Below are positions 16,187 through 25,604 of a stretch of DNA of 64,000 nt, piece by piece; position 1 is the stretch's first letter; the number at the start of each line of letters is the position of its first letter. A program made the position numbers and the translations under genes. The stretch spans positions 1-64,000 of the forward strand of contig NZ_LVJI01000048.1 of assembly GCF_001637225.1 (NCBI RefSeq), in the 5' to 3' direction. This DNA is from Paenibacillus antarcticus (lineage in GTDB: Bacteria; Bacillota; Bacilli; Paenibacillales; Paenibacillaceae). The notes under the pieces were generated by a model that worked only from the letters and a program-made list of their open reading frames with translations, was not told where the DNA came from and searched no databases.

Positions 16187-17419
16187 ATGACAGATTTTCA
16201 ACAACAGTTGATCAAATATGCCGATTTGGCAGTTAGAATTGGAGTTAACGTACACCCGGGACAGACACTCGTTGTAAATGCACCTATTTCTTCAGCTGAA
16301 TTCGTTAGATTAATTGTAAAACAAGCTTATGAAGCGGGAGCCAAACTCGTGAAAGTGAACTGGAGCGATGAAATTGTTACTCGTCTTCAATATGAATTGG
16401 CCGCTGATGAGGCTTTTACAATTGTTCCGAAATGGTATGCAGGTGAAATTGTTGAACTCGTAGAAAATGGCGCAGCTGTATTGAGCGTAATAGCAGAGAA
16501 TCCAGATCTTCTAAAAGGGATTCCTCAAGAAAGAATCGCAACGGCTCAAAAAACTAGAGGTCAAGCATTAAAGAAATATCGTGAATATGTGCAATCAGAT
16601 AAATTTAGTTGGAGTATAGTCGCTGTTCCATCGGTAGAATGGGCAGCAGCAGTATTTCCAGACCTCCCTCCGAATGAACAAGTTCAAAAACTATGGGAAG
16701 CCATATTCCATACTGTTCGTGTGGATCAAGAGAATCCTGTGGAAGCATGGCAGACACACTTGGAGAACTTATCCACTAAATCCTCCTATCTCAATGCTAA
16801 GAAGTACAAGAAACTTCATTATATAGCACCGGGAACAGACCTCACTATTGAACTACCCTTAGGCCATATCTGGGCAGCGGGTGAAAGTACAGATGAGCAA
16901 GGACATCATTTCGTGGCTAACATGCCAACAGAAGAAGTATTCACAGCTCCTTTAAAAACAGGTGTGAATGGTATGGTAAGCAGCACGAAACCTCTTAGTT
17001 ATGGAGGTAATATTATTGATAACTTCTCGATCACTTTTGAGAACGGCCGCATTATTAGTGTATCCGCTGAACAGGGTCAAGAGACACTTGAACATCTCGT
17101 CGCAATGGATGAAGGTTCTCATTATCTAGGCGAGGTTGCACTTGTTCCTCATCAATCGCCAATCTCGGAATCGAACATTCTCTACTACAATACGTTGTTT
17201 GATGAGAATGCATCGAACCATTTAGCCATCGGGAGTGCTTATGCATTCTGTCTTGAGGGCGGTAAAGAGATGACACAAGAGGAACTCTTAGAACGCGGTT
17301 TAAATACTAGCGTAACGCATGTGGACTTTATGATTGGATCCGCACAAATGGATATTAACGGAATTACCGAAGATGGACAGGAAGAACCTTTATTCCGAAA
17401 TGGGAATTGGGCCATTTAG
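16187..17419 (+). CDS. M29 family aminopeptidase (AmpS-like), first copy
   Basis: Cytoplasmic leucyl-type metallo-aminopeptidase of 410 residues. Peptidase family M29 uses two metals bound by Glu, His and Asp residues in the C-terminal half; visible segments are NMPTEEVFTAP, DEGSHYLGEVALVP, DENASNHLAIGSAY and THVDFMIGS, all conserved in AmpS/PepS. The N-terminal half (GVNVHPGQTLVVNAPI, EAGAKLVKVNW) is also typical. TGGAGG precedes the ATG. The next gene is a paralogue of equal length 33 bases downstream, so the two form a tandem duplication in one operon. Confidence 0.93.
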   Translation: MTDFQQQLIKYADLAVRIGVNVHPGQTLVVNAPISSAEFVRLIVKQAYEAGAKLVKVNWSDEIVTRLQYELAADEAFTIVPKWYAGEIVELVENGAAVLSVIAENPDLLKGIPQERIATAQKTRGQALKKYREYVQSDKFSWSIVAVPSVEWAAAVFPDLPPNEQVQKLWEAIFHTVRVDQENPVEAWQTHLENLSTKSSYLNAKKYKKLHYIAPGTDLTIELPLGHIWAAGESTDEQGHHFVANMPTEEVFTAPLKTGVNGMVSSTKPLSYGGNIIDNFSITFENGRIISVSAEQGQETLEHLVAMDEGSHYLGEVALVPHQSPISESNILYYNTLFDENASNHLAIGSAYAFCLEGGKEMTQEELLERGLNTSVTHVDFMIGSAQMDINGITEDGQEEPLFRNGNWAI

Positions 17420-17452
17420 AAAGATCATTATACACATTGGAGGAATAACATC

Positions 17453-18685
17453 ATGCTTAGTTTTGAACAGAAATTAGATAATTATGCTACTTTAGCCATC
17501 CAAATTGGTGTCAATGTTCAACCGGGACAGACGCTTGTAATCAACGCTATGATTGATTCAGGCCAACTTGTACAACTTCTTGTACGTAAAGCCTATGAAG
17601 CAGGTGCTAAGCTCGTAAAAGTGAATTATACAGATGAAGCTGTGTCACGAATGCGTTACGACCATGCATCAGAGGAATCTTTTCTTGAAGCTCCAACATG
17701 GTTCGCTGGAGAAATGATTGAACTCGCTGAGAATGGTGCCGCATTCCTTACGGTTATTTCTTCAAGTCCGGATCTCTTAAAAGGTGTAGCTCCTGAACGT
17801 ATCGCAAATCATCAGCGTACTTACGGTCAAGCGATGGCCAAGTACCGTCAATACCAACAAGCCGATAAAGTGAGCTGGAATGGCTTAGCTGCACCCTCTC
17901 CTGATTGGGCAGCTAAAGTATTCCCTGATGCATTACCTGAAAATCAAGTAAACATGCTTTGGGATGCTATTTTTGCAGCAGTACGTGCGGATCAACCAGA
18001 CCCTATTCAAGCTTGGCATGACCACATCGACAAGCTTCAAGTTAAATCAGATGAACTCAATAACAAGAAATTCCAAAGTCTTCATTTTGTTGCACCAGGT
18101 ACAGATCTAACTGTTGAGTTACCTGAGGGTCACATTTGGGCACAAGCAGGAAGCGTGAATGAACAAGGAACCACTTTCGTAGCTAACATTCCTACTGAAG
18201 AAGTATTCACGGCTCCACTTAAAAATGGTGTTAATGGTAAAGTGACTAGTACCAAACCTCTTAGCTATGGCGGAAATATTATTGACCGTTTCTCAATATC
18301 TTTCGAGAATGGGCGTATCGTCGATTTCAGTGCAGAGGAAGGTTATGAAACACTCGAGCGGTTAGTGAACATGGATGAAGGTTCGCATTATTTAGGAGAA
18401 GTTGCTCTAGTACCCTTCCACTCTCCTATTTCACAGAGTAATATTTTGTATTACACGACGTTATTCGATGAGAATGCTTCTTGCCATTTAGCTATTGGTA
18501 GTTCTTATGCGTTCAACATTGATGGTGGAAAAACGATGTCTTCTGAAGATCTCGCAGCTAAAGGAATGAATCAGAGCATTACTCATGTTGACTTTATGAT
18601 GGGATCGTCAGAGATGAACATATACGGGATAACACATGATGGAGCTAAAGTACAAATCTTCACTGATGGAAACTGGGCATTCTAA
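17453..18685 (+). CDS. M29 family aminopeptidase (AmpS-like), second copy
   Basis: Second 410-residue M29 aminopeptidase, colinear with the first and by eye about two-thirds identical. It keeps the metal-ligand segments (NIPTEEVFTAP, DEGSHYLGEVALVP, DENASCHLAIGSSY, THVDFMMGS). Differences cluster in the N-terminal domain and around the substrate-facing loops, suggesting a shifted peptide preference rather than simple redundancy (inference). TTGGAGG precedes the ATG. An SDR gene follows 43 bases later in the same direction. Confidence 0.93.
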   Translation: MLSFEQKLDNYATLAIQIGVNVQPGQTLVINAMIDSGQLVQLLVRKAYEAGAKLVKVNYTDEAVSRMRYDHASEESFLEAPTWFAGEMIELAENGAAFLTVISSSPDLLKGVAPERIANHQRTYGQAMAKYRQYQQADKVSWNGLAAPSPDWAAKVFPDALPENQVNMLWDAIFAAVRADQPDPIQAWHDHIDKLQVKSDELNNKKFQSLHFVAPGTDLTVELPEGHIWAQAGSVNEQGTTFVANIPTEEVFTAPLKNGVNGKVTSTKPLSYGGNIIDRFSISFENGRIVDFSAEEGYETLERLVNMDEGSHYLGEVALVPFHSPISQSNILYYTTLFDENASCHLAIGSSYAFNIDGGKTMSSEDLAAKGMNQSITHVDFMMGSSEMNIYGITHDGAKVQIFTDGNWAF

Positions 18686-18728
18686 TAGAGTGACCCATTG
18701 ATTTGCTACTTGGAGAGGAGCAACGGGT

Positions 18729-19493
18729 ATGTTAAATGTCGATTTAACTGGAAAAACAGCTCTAATCACAGGTGCAACAGGACAGCTAGGAAGAGTGATG
18801 GCACGAACGCTTGCTGATTGTGGTGCAAATATCATTATTCATTATCATGGTAATGAAGGTAAAGCTAACGAACTGAAACAAGAGATTGAGTCTATAGGTA
18901 GACGGTCTATGATCGTTCGAGCCGATGTCACCCAATTCGATGACGTAATGAGCATGAAGGATCGTATACTCGAACATTTCGATGCTGTTGACATTATTGT
19001 AGCTAATGCTGTTGTTCAATATGAATGGAAGTCTATCCTTGAGCAACCCATTGAAGACTATACGAGTCAGATCAATTCTTGTCTTATGCAAAGTGTCTAT
19101 TTAGCAAAAGCCTTCGTTCCCTCAATGATCGATCGTAAGGCCGGACGTGTTATTGGGATTAATACAGAGTGCTCCATGCAAAATGCTCCCGGTCAATCAG
19201 CCTATGTTGCTGGTAAAAGAGGCATGGATGGGGTATATCGTGTGCTTGCTAAAGAAATCGGAGAGCATCAAATTACCGTAAATCAAATAGCTCCGGGTTG
19301 GACCGTAAGTGAGAATGACAGACTAAACCATACCGAGATCAGTGAAGGTTATTCACAGACCGTTCCTTTGAGACGTCGAGGTAGTGATCAAGAAATAGCA
19401 AATGTCGTAGCATTTATTGCATCTGATCTAGCAAGCTTTATTACAGGAGCATATATCCCCGTTAATGGTGGAAATGTGATGCCTGCGATTTAA
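18729..19493 (+). CDS. Short-chain dehydrogenase/reductase
   Basis: NAD(P)-binding Rossmann oxidoreductase of 254 residues. Cofactor motif TGATGQLGRVMA near residues 14-25, VANAVVQ in place of the usual NNAG, catalytic Tyr/Lys in AYVAGKRG, and the C-terminal ITGAYIPVNGG typical of FabG-like SDRs. The NAG motif change (ANAV) is unusual but tolerated in some divergent members. Last gene of the aminopeptidase operon; GGAGAGGAGCAACGGGT precedes the ATG. Substrate unknown. Confidence 0.87.
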   Translation: MLNVDLTGKTALITGATGQLGRVMARTLADCGANIIIHYHGNEGKANELKQEIESIGRRSMIVRADVTQFDDVMSMKDRILEHFDAVDIIVANAVVQYEWKSILEQPIEDYTSQINSCLMQSVYLAKAFVPSMIDRKAGRVIGINTECSMQNAPGQSAYVAGKRGMDGVYRVLAKEIGEHQITVNQIAPGWTVSENDRLNHTEISEGYSQTVPLRRRGSDQEIANVVAFIASDLASFITGAYIPVNGGNVMPAI

Positions 19494-19539
19494 TCGTATG
19501 TTAGATAGATGCAATCTGACTCATCTATCTGTTTGAATT

Positions 19540-19580
19540 AAACAAGCTGAGTTCTCCCAATTGGGGAACTCAGCTTGTTT
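19540..19580. terminator. Bidirectional terminator between SDR and GH42 genes
   Basis: A stem of about 18 bp (core AAACAAGCTGAGTT with AACTCAGCTTGTTT) with T-rich flanks on both strands lies between the convergent SDR (plus) and GH42 (minus) genes. Confidence 0.85.
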
Positions 19581-19621
19581 AATTGTTTGTATGTGTCTTG
19601 TTATTCTCTAAGTTTCAGAGT

Positions 19622-21673
19622 TTATTTAGGATGAACTTGTTCAGTTAGTATCATCACTCCCCGTCCGGGAAGAACGGCATTTAGAGAAATCGTTTCTCCA
19701 GTAAGTAAATCTTCGAGGGTGACCTCTCCGATATCAACGGTTACAGGATCTGCATTGTGATTCAGTAGGAATAGGAAGGACCTTCCTTCCTTAACCCGTT
19801 GAGAAGCTTCTACACCCGCTGGAATATTCGGTATGAGAGGATTAACGCCTTTGTCTTGACATAGATTGGACAAGAACCCCTGTAGGAATTCACTGCTAGC
19901 GCTTGTCGCCACATAATATGCCTGACCTTTACCAAATGAATTTACCGTTAGTGCAGGCATGCCTTTGTAAAATTCAGATCCATACTCCGCCAACACTTCG
20001 GCACTTTCGGCATGAATAAGATCAAATAGAAGTTCACATGGATATGAGCCTTCTAATTTACCAATGGGCTTATTCATCACGAGTTGATTGAATTGCCCAG
20101 CCGGAAGCACATCAATCTCCTCAGCCCAAATGCCTAGCAATTTACGAAGCTCTCCCGGGTAACCGCCAACGGTAACCAAATCGTTCTCGTTCACAATACC
20201 ACTGAAGAAGGTTGTCACAAACGTACCTCCTTCAGATACAAATGATTCAGTCTTCTGCGCAAATCCTTTCTTCACCATATACATAACGGGAGCGATAACG
20301 ATTTCATACTTGCTGAAATCTGCATCTACGCTTACTATATCCGCTTGAATGCCTAGCTTGAAGAGCGCATCATAATATTTATGAACCTCACTCGGATACT
20401 GTAGATCGACAGTCGGTCCGCTAGACATCTCAATCGCCCATCGATTCTCCCAATCATACACAATAGCCACTTTAGCCTCTGTACGCGCATCTAGAAGTGT
20501 ATCTCCAAGACGCATTAACTCTTCGCCAAGATCTGCACATTCGCGGAACACCCGTGTTTGTTCATGCCCTACATGTTCAATGACAGCACCATGGAATTTC
20601 TCGCAAGCGCCAATTGAACGGCGCATTTGAAAGAATAACACGGTATCCGCACCCCGTGCTACAGCTTGATAACTCCACAGTCGCATCACACCAGGTCGTT
20701 TCAAAGAGTTATACGCTTGCCAGTTCTGCTGACTTGGTGTTTGCTCCATCAGCATGAACGGATCCCCATCCTTCAAACCGCGCATCAAATCATGTACCAT
20801 CGCCGTTTCACTTACGGGTGTCGTCAGTGACGGATAATTATCCCATGAGATAATATCCATATGCTTTGCCCAGTCAAAATAATTAAGCTGTCCGAAGTTA
20901 CCCATTAAATTGGTTGTAATCGGAACATTACTCGAATGCGTACGGATTTCCTCAGCTTCTATGATGTAACATTCCAGAAGGCTGTCAGACATAAACCTTC
21001 GGTAATCTAGTGAGATCCCTTGAAAAGCACTGACATTTCCTTCTCCTTCCTCGCTGAGTCCATTCGGTAGTACAATTTCATCCCAATCATAGAATGTATG
21101 ACCCCAAAAGCGTGTATTCCAAGCTTTGTTCACCGAATCTATGCTATTATACCGACTTTGCACCCATACTCGGAATTCAGCAGTGCAATTATCGCAATAA
21201 CAATATCCACCGTATTCATTCGATACATGCCACAGAAGCAACGCAGGATGATCTTTATAACGCTCCGCTAGCTTCCCTGCTATGAGGCGCGAATATTTAC
21301 GATAGGTGGGACTATTTGGACAAGAGTTATGTCTTCCACCAAATGTTCTCTTTCGTCCATAGAAATCAGTTCGTGTAACATCAGGATAACGTTTGGCCAT
21401 CCATGCCGGGTGAGCTGCTGTACTGGTTGCAAGTACAACACCTACACCATTGCGATGCAAACGATCCATCGTTTCATCTAACCAGTTGAAGTCATAGGTA
21501 TTCTCTTCTGGTTGATTTAGTGCCCAAGAAAACACATTTATGGTAACCACATCGATCCCAGCTAGCTTGAACATCCGCTGATCTTCTTCCCACACCTCTG
21601 GCCCCCACTGTTCGGGGTTGTAATCTCCGCCGTACCATATTTTTGGTAGTTTATCATTAATCAAGATAGGCAC
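19622..21673 (-). CDS. GH42 beta-galactosidase
   Basis: Intracellular retaining glycosidase of 683 residues, TIM barrel. Acid/base Glu153 lies in WHVSNEYGG and the nucleophile Glu310 in FMLMEQTPSQQNW. Cys118, Cys158, Cys160 and Cys163 match the zinc-binding cluster of GH42 enzymes. N-terminal WYGGDYNPEQW is the family hallmark. No signal peptide. It is the last gene of the glycoside hydrolase operon, so its likely job is removal of beta-linked galactose from imported oligosaccharides, for example the Gal-beta-1,2-Xyl side chain of xyloglucan (inference); alpha-L-arabinopyranosidase activity is a known alternative. Start is GTG, 7 bases after GAGG. Confidence 0.93.
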   Translation of the reverse strand: MPILINDKLPKIWYGGDYNPEQWGPEVWEEDQRMFKLAGIDVVTINVFSWALNQPEENTYDFNWLDETMDRLHRNGVGVVLATSTAAHPAWMAKRYPDVTRTDFYGRKRTFGGRHNSCPNSPTYRKYSRLIAGKLAERYKDHPALLLWHVSNEYGGYCYCDNCTAEFRVWVQSRYNSIDSVNKAWNTRFWGHTFYDWDEIVLPNGLSEEGEGNVSAFQGISLDYRRFMSDSLLECYIIEAEEIRTHSSNVPITTNLMGNFGQLNYFDWAKHMDIISWDNYPSLTTPVSETAMVHDLMRGLKDGDPFMLMEQTPSQQNWQAYNSLKRPGVMRLWSYQAVARGADTVLFFQMRRSIGACEKFHGAVIEHVGHEQTRVFRECADLGEELMRLGDTLLDARTEAKVAIVYDWENRWAIEMSSGPTVDLQYPSEVHKYYDALFKLGIQADIVSVDADFSKYEIVIAPVMYMVKKGFAQKTESFVSEGGTFVTTFFSGIVNENDLVTVGGYPGELRKLLGIWAEEIDVLPAGQFNQLVMNKPIGKLEGSYPCELLFDLIHAESAEVLAEYGSEFYKGMPALTVNSFGKGQAYYVATSASSEFLQGFLSNLCQDKGVNPLIPNIPAGVEASQRVKEGRSFLFLLNHNADPVTVDIGEVTLEDLLTGETISLNAVLPGRGVMILTEQVHPK

Positions 21674-21747
21674 TTCCTTTCCTCTATCTACTTATCGAGT
21701 AATATTGGCTTTGTGAGTTAATAGAAAGCTTGGTTGCTAGGTCTTTC

Positions 21748-23094
21748 TTAATCGATAACAAGGAAGTTGTTTTTTGCAATCTTTTGATACCAATAGTAAC
21801 TTTCTTTAGGTGTCCTCTTCTGGGTTCGGAAATCCACATGGATTAGGCCAAAACGCATGCCGTAACCTTCAGCCCATTCAAAATTATCCAGTAGTGACCA
21901 TTCCATATATCCTTTTACAGGTACACCGTCAGCGATCGCTCGATGCATGGCAATGATATGCTGACGAAGGTAGTTAATACGTCGTGTATCATGGACTTTA
22001 CCATTGATAGGATCATCATTGATACATGCACCATTCTCTGTAATATAAATCGGAATATCGCCATATTTGTCATGTGTATATCTTAGAGAGTCATAAAGAC
22101 CTACCGCATCCATTGGCCAATCAATATCTGTACGCTCGTAGCCCATATTCATATCCTCTTCTTCAAATATCCCATGACCCGGTGCATGTCGACGCACACT
22201 TGCAGAGTAATAGTTACCTCCAATGAAATCTATCGACTGACGGATGATATCCATATCTCCTGGTAAAACGTCAGGTTTAGCCCCCGCTTTCTCAAACGTC
22301 TTCAACAGACCATCGGGATACTTCCCAAAAAATATGGGGTCAAGGAACCAATCCCAAGTCCACTCTATGGCACGAAAGCACACTTCTTGATCTTCTTTAC
22401 TCTTCGTATATGGATAAGCCCATGTAATATTCGGAGCGATACCAATCTCACCATTAAAACCTAGTTCACGGTAACTGCGAACGGCCTCTCCGTGAGCGAG
22501 CAATAAATGATGAGCGACATCAACAGCAAGTTTAAGATCTTGGTAACCTGGTGCATGCACACCTAAATAATTAGATAAGAACGAACTGCACCAAGGTTCA
22601 TTTAATGTGATCCATTTATTGATTTTTCCAGAGAACGATTTAAACATCGTTTCAGCATAAAGCTTGAAAGCTGTCGCCGTATTGCGGTTATCCCAACCAC
22701 CTTCATCTTGAAGAGCCTGCGGTAAATCCCAATGATAGAGCGTGCAGAAAGGTTCAATGCCATTGCTTAGAAGTTCATCTACGAATCTGTGATAGAAATC
22801 TAAACCCGCTTGATTCACTACTCCACGTCCATTTGGAAAAATGCGAGACCATGATACTGAGAAACGGTATGTTGTTATCCCTAATTCTTTCATGAAGGCA
22901 ATATCCTCTTTGTAACGATGATAGCTATCGCAAGCCACATCCCCATTATCACCATTTTTAACTTTACCAGGTGTATGCGAGAACGTATCCCAAATGGATA
23001 GACCTCTTCCATCTTCTGCATAAGCTCCTTCAATCTGATAGGCTGCTGTTGCCGTACCCCAACAGAAATCTTTCGGAAATTGGTATATAGTCAT
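21748..23094 (-). CDS. GH1 beta-glucosidase
   Basis: 448-residue retaining beta-glycosidase. Acid/base Glu166 in TLNEPW, nucleophile Glu353 in YITENGA, N-terminal signature FCWGTATAAYQIEGA, and the C-terminal EWSLLDNFEWAEGY that recognises glucose. No phospho-sugar-binding signature is obvious, which fits an ABC-import pathway delivering unphosphorylated sugars. The frame extends upstream to 23133, but the ATG at 23094 has GGAGG 6 bases before it and yields a standard N-terminus. It starts 10 bases after the GH95 gene ends. Likely removes backbone glucose once side chains are gone. Confidence 0.95.
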   Translation of the reverse strand: MTIYQFPKDFCWGTATAAYQIEGAYAEDGRGLSIWDTFSHTPGKVKNGDNGDVACDSYHRYKEDIAFMKELGITTYRFSVSWSRIFPNGRGVVNQAGLDFYHRFVDELLSNGIEPFCTLYHWDLPQALQDEGGWDNRNTATAFKLYAETMFKSFSGKINKWITLNEPWCSSFLSNYLGVHAPGYQDLKLAVDVAHHLLLAHGEAVRSYRELGFNGEIGIAPNITWAYPYTKSKEDQEVCFRAIEWTWDWFLDPIFFGKYPDGLLKTFEKAGAKPDVLPGDMDIIRQSIDFIGGNYYSASVRRHAPGHGIFEEEDMNMGYERTDIDWPMDAVGLYDSLRYTHDKYGDIPIYITENGACINDDPINGKVHDTRRINYLRQHIIAMHRAIADGVPVKGYMEWSLLDNFEWAEGYGMRFGLIHVDFRTQKRTPKESYYWYQKIAKNNFLVID

Positions 23095-23104
23095 GAATAT
23101 CCTC

Positions 23105-25492
23105 CTATTTGGAAGTAATAATATAAATATCACCTATACGTGTGTCAAAAGGTCCTTCCGCATCCATAATCATTCCATCTGGTTTGATGATGAGAATTTG
23201 ATGCTCATAATAGATTGTACAACGCTGTCCATGCGTTGAAGTTACCCGTGCTTGCATTAGCAAACCATCTTGCCAGGTGATATCTACGATAAAACCTCCA
23301 CGAGCTACAAGTCCTTGTACTTTTCCTTCGCTCCAACGATTGGGGAGTGCAGGTAACAGATGTATCTCCCCGTGATGACTCTGTAGCAACATCTCAGCAA
23401 TACCTGCCGTTACCCCGAAATTACCGTCAATTTGGAATGGAGGGTGGTTACCCAATAAATTCGGTAAAGTTGAATGCGTTAGAATACGGCGAACATAACT
23501 GTAAGCCTGCTCATGCTCGCATAATCGAGCATATAGATTGATGAGCCACGCAGCGCTCCAACCTGTATGACCGCTCCCTCCCTCCAATCTTACTTGGAGT
23601 GATTTCTTCGCAGCCTCAATCAAGTCAGGTGTTTTACTGCTGTTATATCGGCTACCAGGATACACATCATATAGATGCGAGATATGCCTATGCCCTTGCT
23701 CAGACTCTATGAAATCTTCATGCCATTCTCTCAGCCTTCCATCACTTCCAATTCCCGGATGAGATAGACGTTCCCTCATGTTTATAAGCTGTTCGCGGAA
23801 GTCGGTATCCTCATTCAAAATGTTCTCTGCTAGAATACAATGGCTGAATAATTCATCGATGAGTGACATATCCATCGCTGATCCAGTTGAAAGACTACAA
23901 GCTTGACCTTCAGAGTATAGAAAGACATTCTCAGGCGAGGTAGACAGTCCCGTTGTTAACGTACCTTCAGGTAATTGAACAAGCCAATCGATACAAAATA
24001 GTGCTGCGCCCTTTAGGATTGGATAGGCCGTATCACGTAAGTACGTTTCATCCGGACGAAAGGCATAACGCTCCCATAAATGACGTGATAACCATACACC
24101 GCCCATTGGCCAAAACGCCCACATAGCTCTTCCATCTGATGGCGAAGACATACGCCATAAATCAGTATTATGATGTGCAACCCAGCCCCGGCAACCGTAA
24201 TGCAACGCAGCTGTACGACTACCGGTTACGCTCAGATCACGAATAAGCTCAAGTAAAGGTTCATGGCACTCACCAAGTCTACATATTTCAGATGGCCAAT
24301 AATTCATTTCTGTATTGATATTCGTTGTATAATTGCTGTTCCAAGGCGGTTGAATATGTGGGTTCCATATGCCTTGAAGATTCAATGCTTGTGAACCTGG
24401 TCTGGAACCCGCAATCATCAGGTAACGTCCGTAGTGAAATAACAACGTCTCTAATCCTGTATCATCACCTTCAATACGATAACGTTGGAGGCGTTCATTC
24501 GTAGGAAGATCTACCATATGGTATACATTCTTCGATCCAAGACTGAGCTTTACCCGCTCGTATAATTCTAAATAATCACGAATATGACGATTTCTTAGGT
24601 CGTCATACTTAGTTGGAGCATCATGAAGTATTTGCACACATGTGGCAATGGACTGTAATTCGTCAACTCCTGGCATGACATCATAACCTGCAAAATTAGT
24701 AGCTGCTGTCATGAATATCGTGACTGATTTAGCTCCTCGTGCGATGAACCCATTACTGTTCCGTTCAACTTCTCCGCCATCCGTACGTACCTCCATGCAA
24801 GTAGCAAATCGGAGTCCCAGCCCTTCTTCATATAAGACGGGTTGGGGATGGTCACCCATGTAATTGTCAGCTACATGTGAAGGAGCAGAGCCATGTAGAA
24901 TAATGGCTCCTGCTTCCTGTCTTACATTGAAGGGATGAGGTGAGAACAGTTCTGCTGAAATATCTGGAAGCAGAGCTCTCCATTCTTGAGTATTACCGCC
25001 TTCTACCTCTTCTGCCCGAATGTGTATCACGATTAGATTGTCTGGATTACTTGCAAATACTTCACGTACAATCCGTACACCTTCTTGAATATATGATACA
25101 GATGCGATGGCACTATCAAGATCTAATTCTCGACGATATGCTATAGTTGAGGCTTTGGAATGCATATTAATACGTAGCTCTCCTAAAGGCTGATAAGACT
25201 CCGTGCGTCTTCCGACCATATGGTCCTCAACTATTGCCTCGGCTTCCGTATACTTTCCATTCATAGCCAAATTTCTAGCAGCTTCTAAGTATCTAAGTGC
25301 CTCATAATTTGCAGTATCACGTGGAAATCCGGACCATAATGTATCCTCATTCAGTTGAATGACTTCTTGTTCTATCCCTCCAAATACCATCCCGCCTAGT
25401 CGGCCATTACCTATAGGTAGTGCTTCTTCCCATATTGTAGCGGGTTCCCTATACCACAGATGATTAAGGCTGCCTTGTTTGCTGTGCTCCAT
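23105..25492 (-). CDS. GH95 alpha-L-fucosidase
   Basis: Inverting glycosidase of 795 residues. Family signatures: LWYREPATIWEEALPIGNGR at the start, NINTEMNYWPSE with the asparagine residues that activate the water, and FQIDGNFGVTAGIAEML with the catalytic-site aspartate of the (alpha/alpha)6 barrel. GH95 acts on alpha-1,2-fucose, as on the Fuc-Gal side chain of xyloglucan, though some members are alpha-L-galactosidases. No signal peptide, so it works on imported oligosaccharides. Second hydrolase gene of the operon. GGGGGAG precedes the ATG by four bases. Confidence 0.93.
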   Translation of the reverse strand: MEHSKQGSLNHLWYREPATIWEEALPIGNGRLGGMVFGGIEQEVIQLNEDTLWSGFPRDTANYEALRYLEAARNLAMNGKYTEAEAIVEDHMVGRRTESYQPLGELRINMHSKASTIAYRRELDLDSAIASVSYIQEGVRIVREVFASNPDNLIVIHIRAEEVEGGNTQEWRALLPDISAELFSPHPFNVRQEAGAIILHGSAPSHVADNYMGDHPQPVLYEEGLGLRFATCMEVRTDGGEVERNSNGFIARGAKSVTIFMTAATNFAGYDVMPGVDELQSIATCVQILHDAPTKYDDLRNRHIRDYLELYERVKLSLGSKNVYHMVDLPTNERLQRYRIEGDDTGLETLLFHYGRYLMIAGSRPGSQALNLQGIWNPHIQPPWNSNYTTNINTEMNYWPSEICRLGECHEPLLELIRDLSVTGSRTAALHYGCRGWVAHHNTDLWRMSSPSDGRAMWAFWPMGGVWLSRHLWERYAFRPDETYLRDTAYPILKGAALFCIDWLVQLPEGTLTTGLSTSPENVFLYSEGQACSLSTGSAMDMSLIDELFSHCILAENILNEDTDFREQLINMRERLSHPGIGSDGRLREWHEDFIESEQGHRHISHLYDVYPGSRYNSSKTPDLIEAAKKSLQVRLEGGSGHTGWSAAWLINLYARLCEHEQAYSYVRRILTHSTLPNLLGNHPPFQIDGNFGVTAGIAEMLLQSHHGEIHLLPALPNRWSEGKVQGLVARGGFIVDITWQDGLLMQARVTSTHGQRCTIYYEHQILIIKPDGMIMDAEGPFDTRIGDIYIITSK

Positions 25493-25604
25493 GCAACTCC
25501 CCCAATCGAAGTCAGGCTTATAAGCTTAAACCATAGTTAATACAGAACACTTCATTATGTTAATTATCCAATAAACCATAATTTCTACATCGTATACTGG
25601 TACT

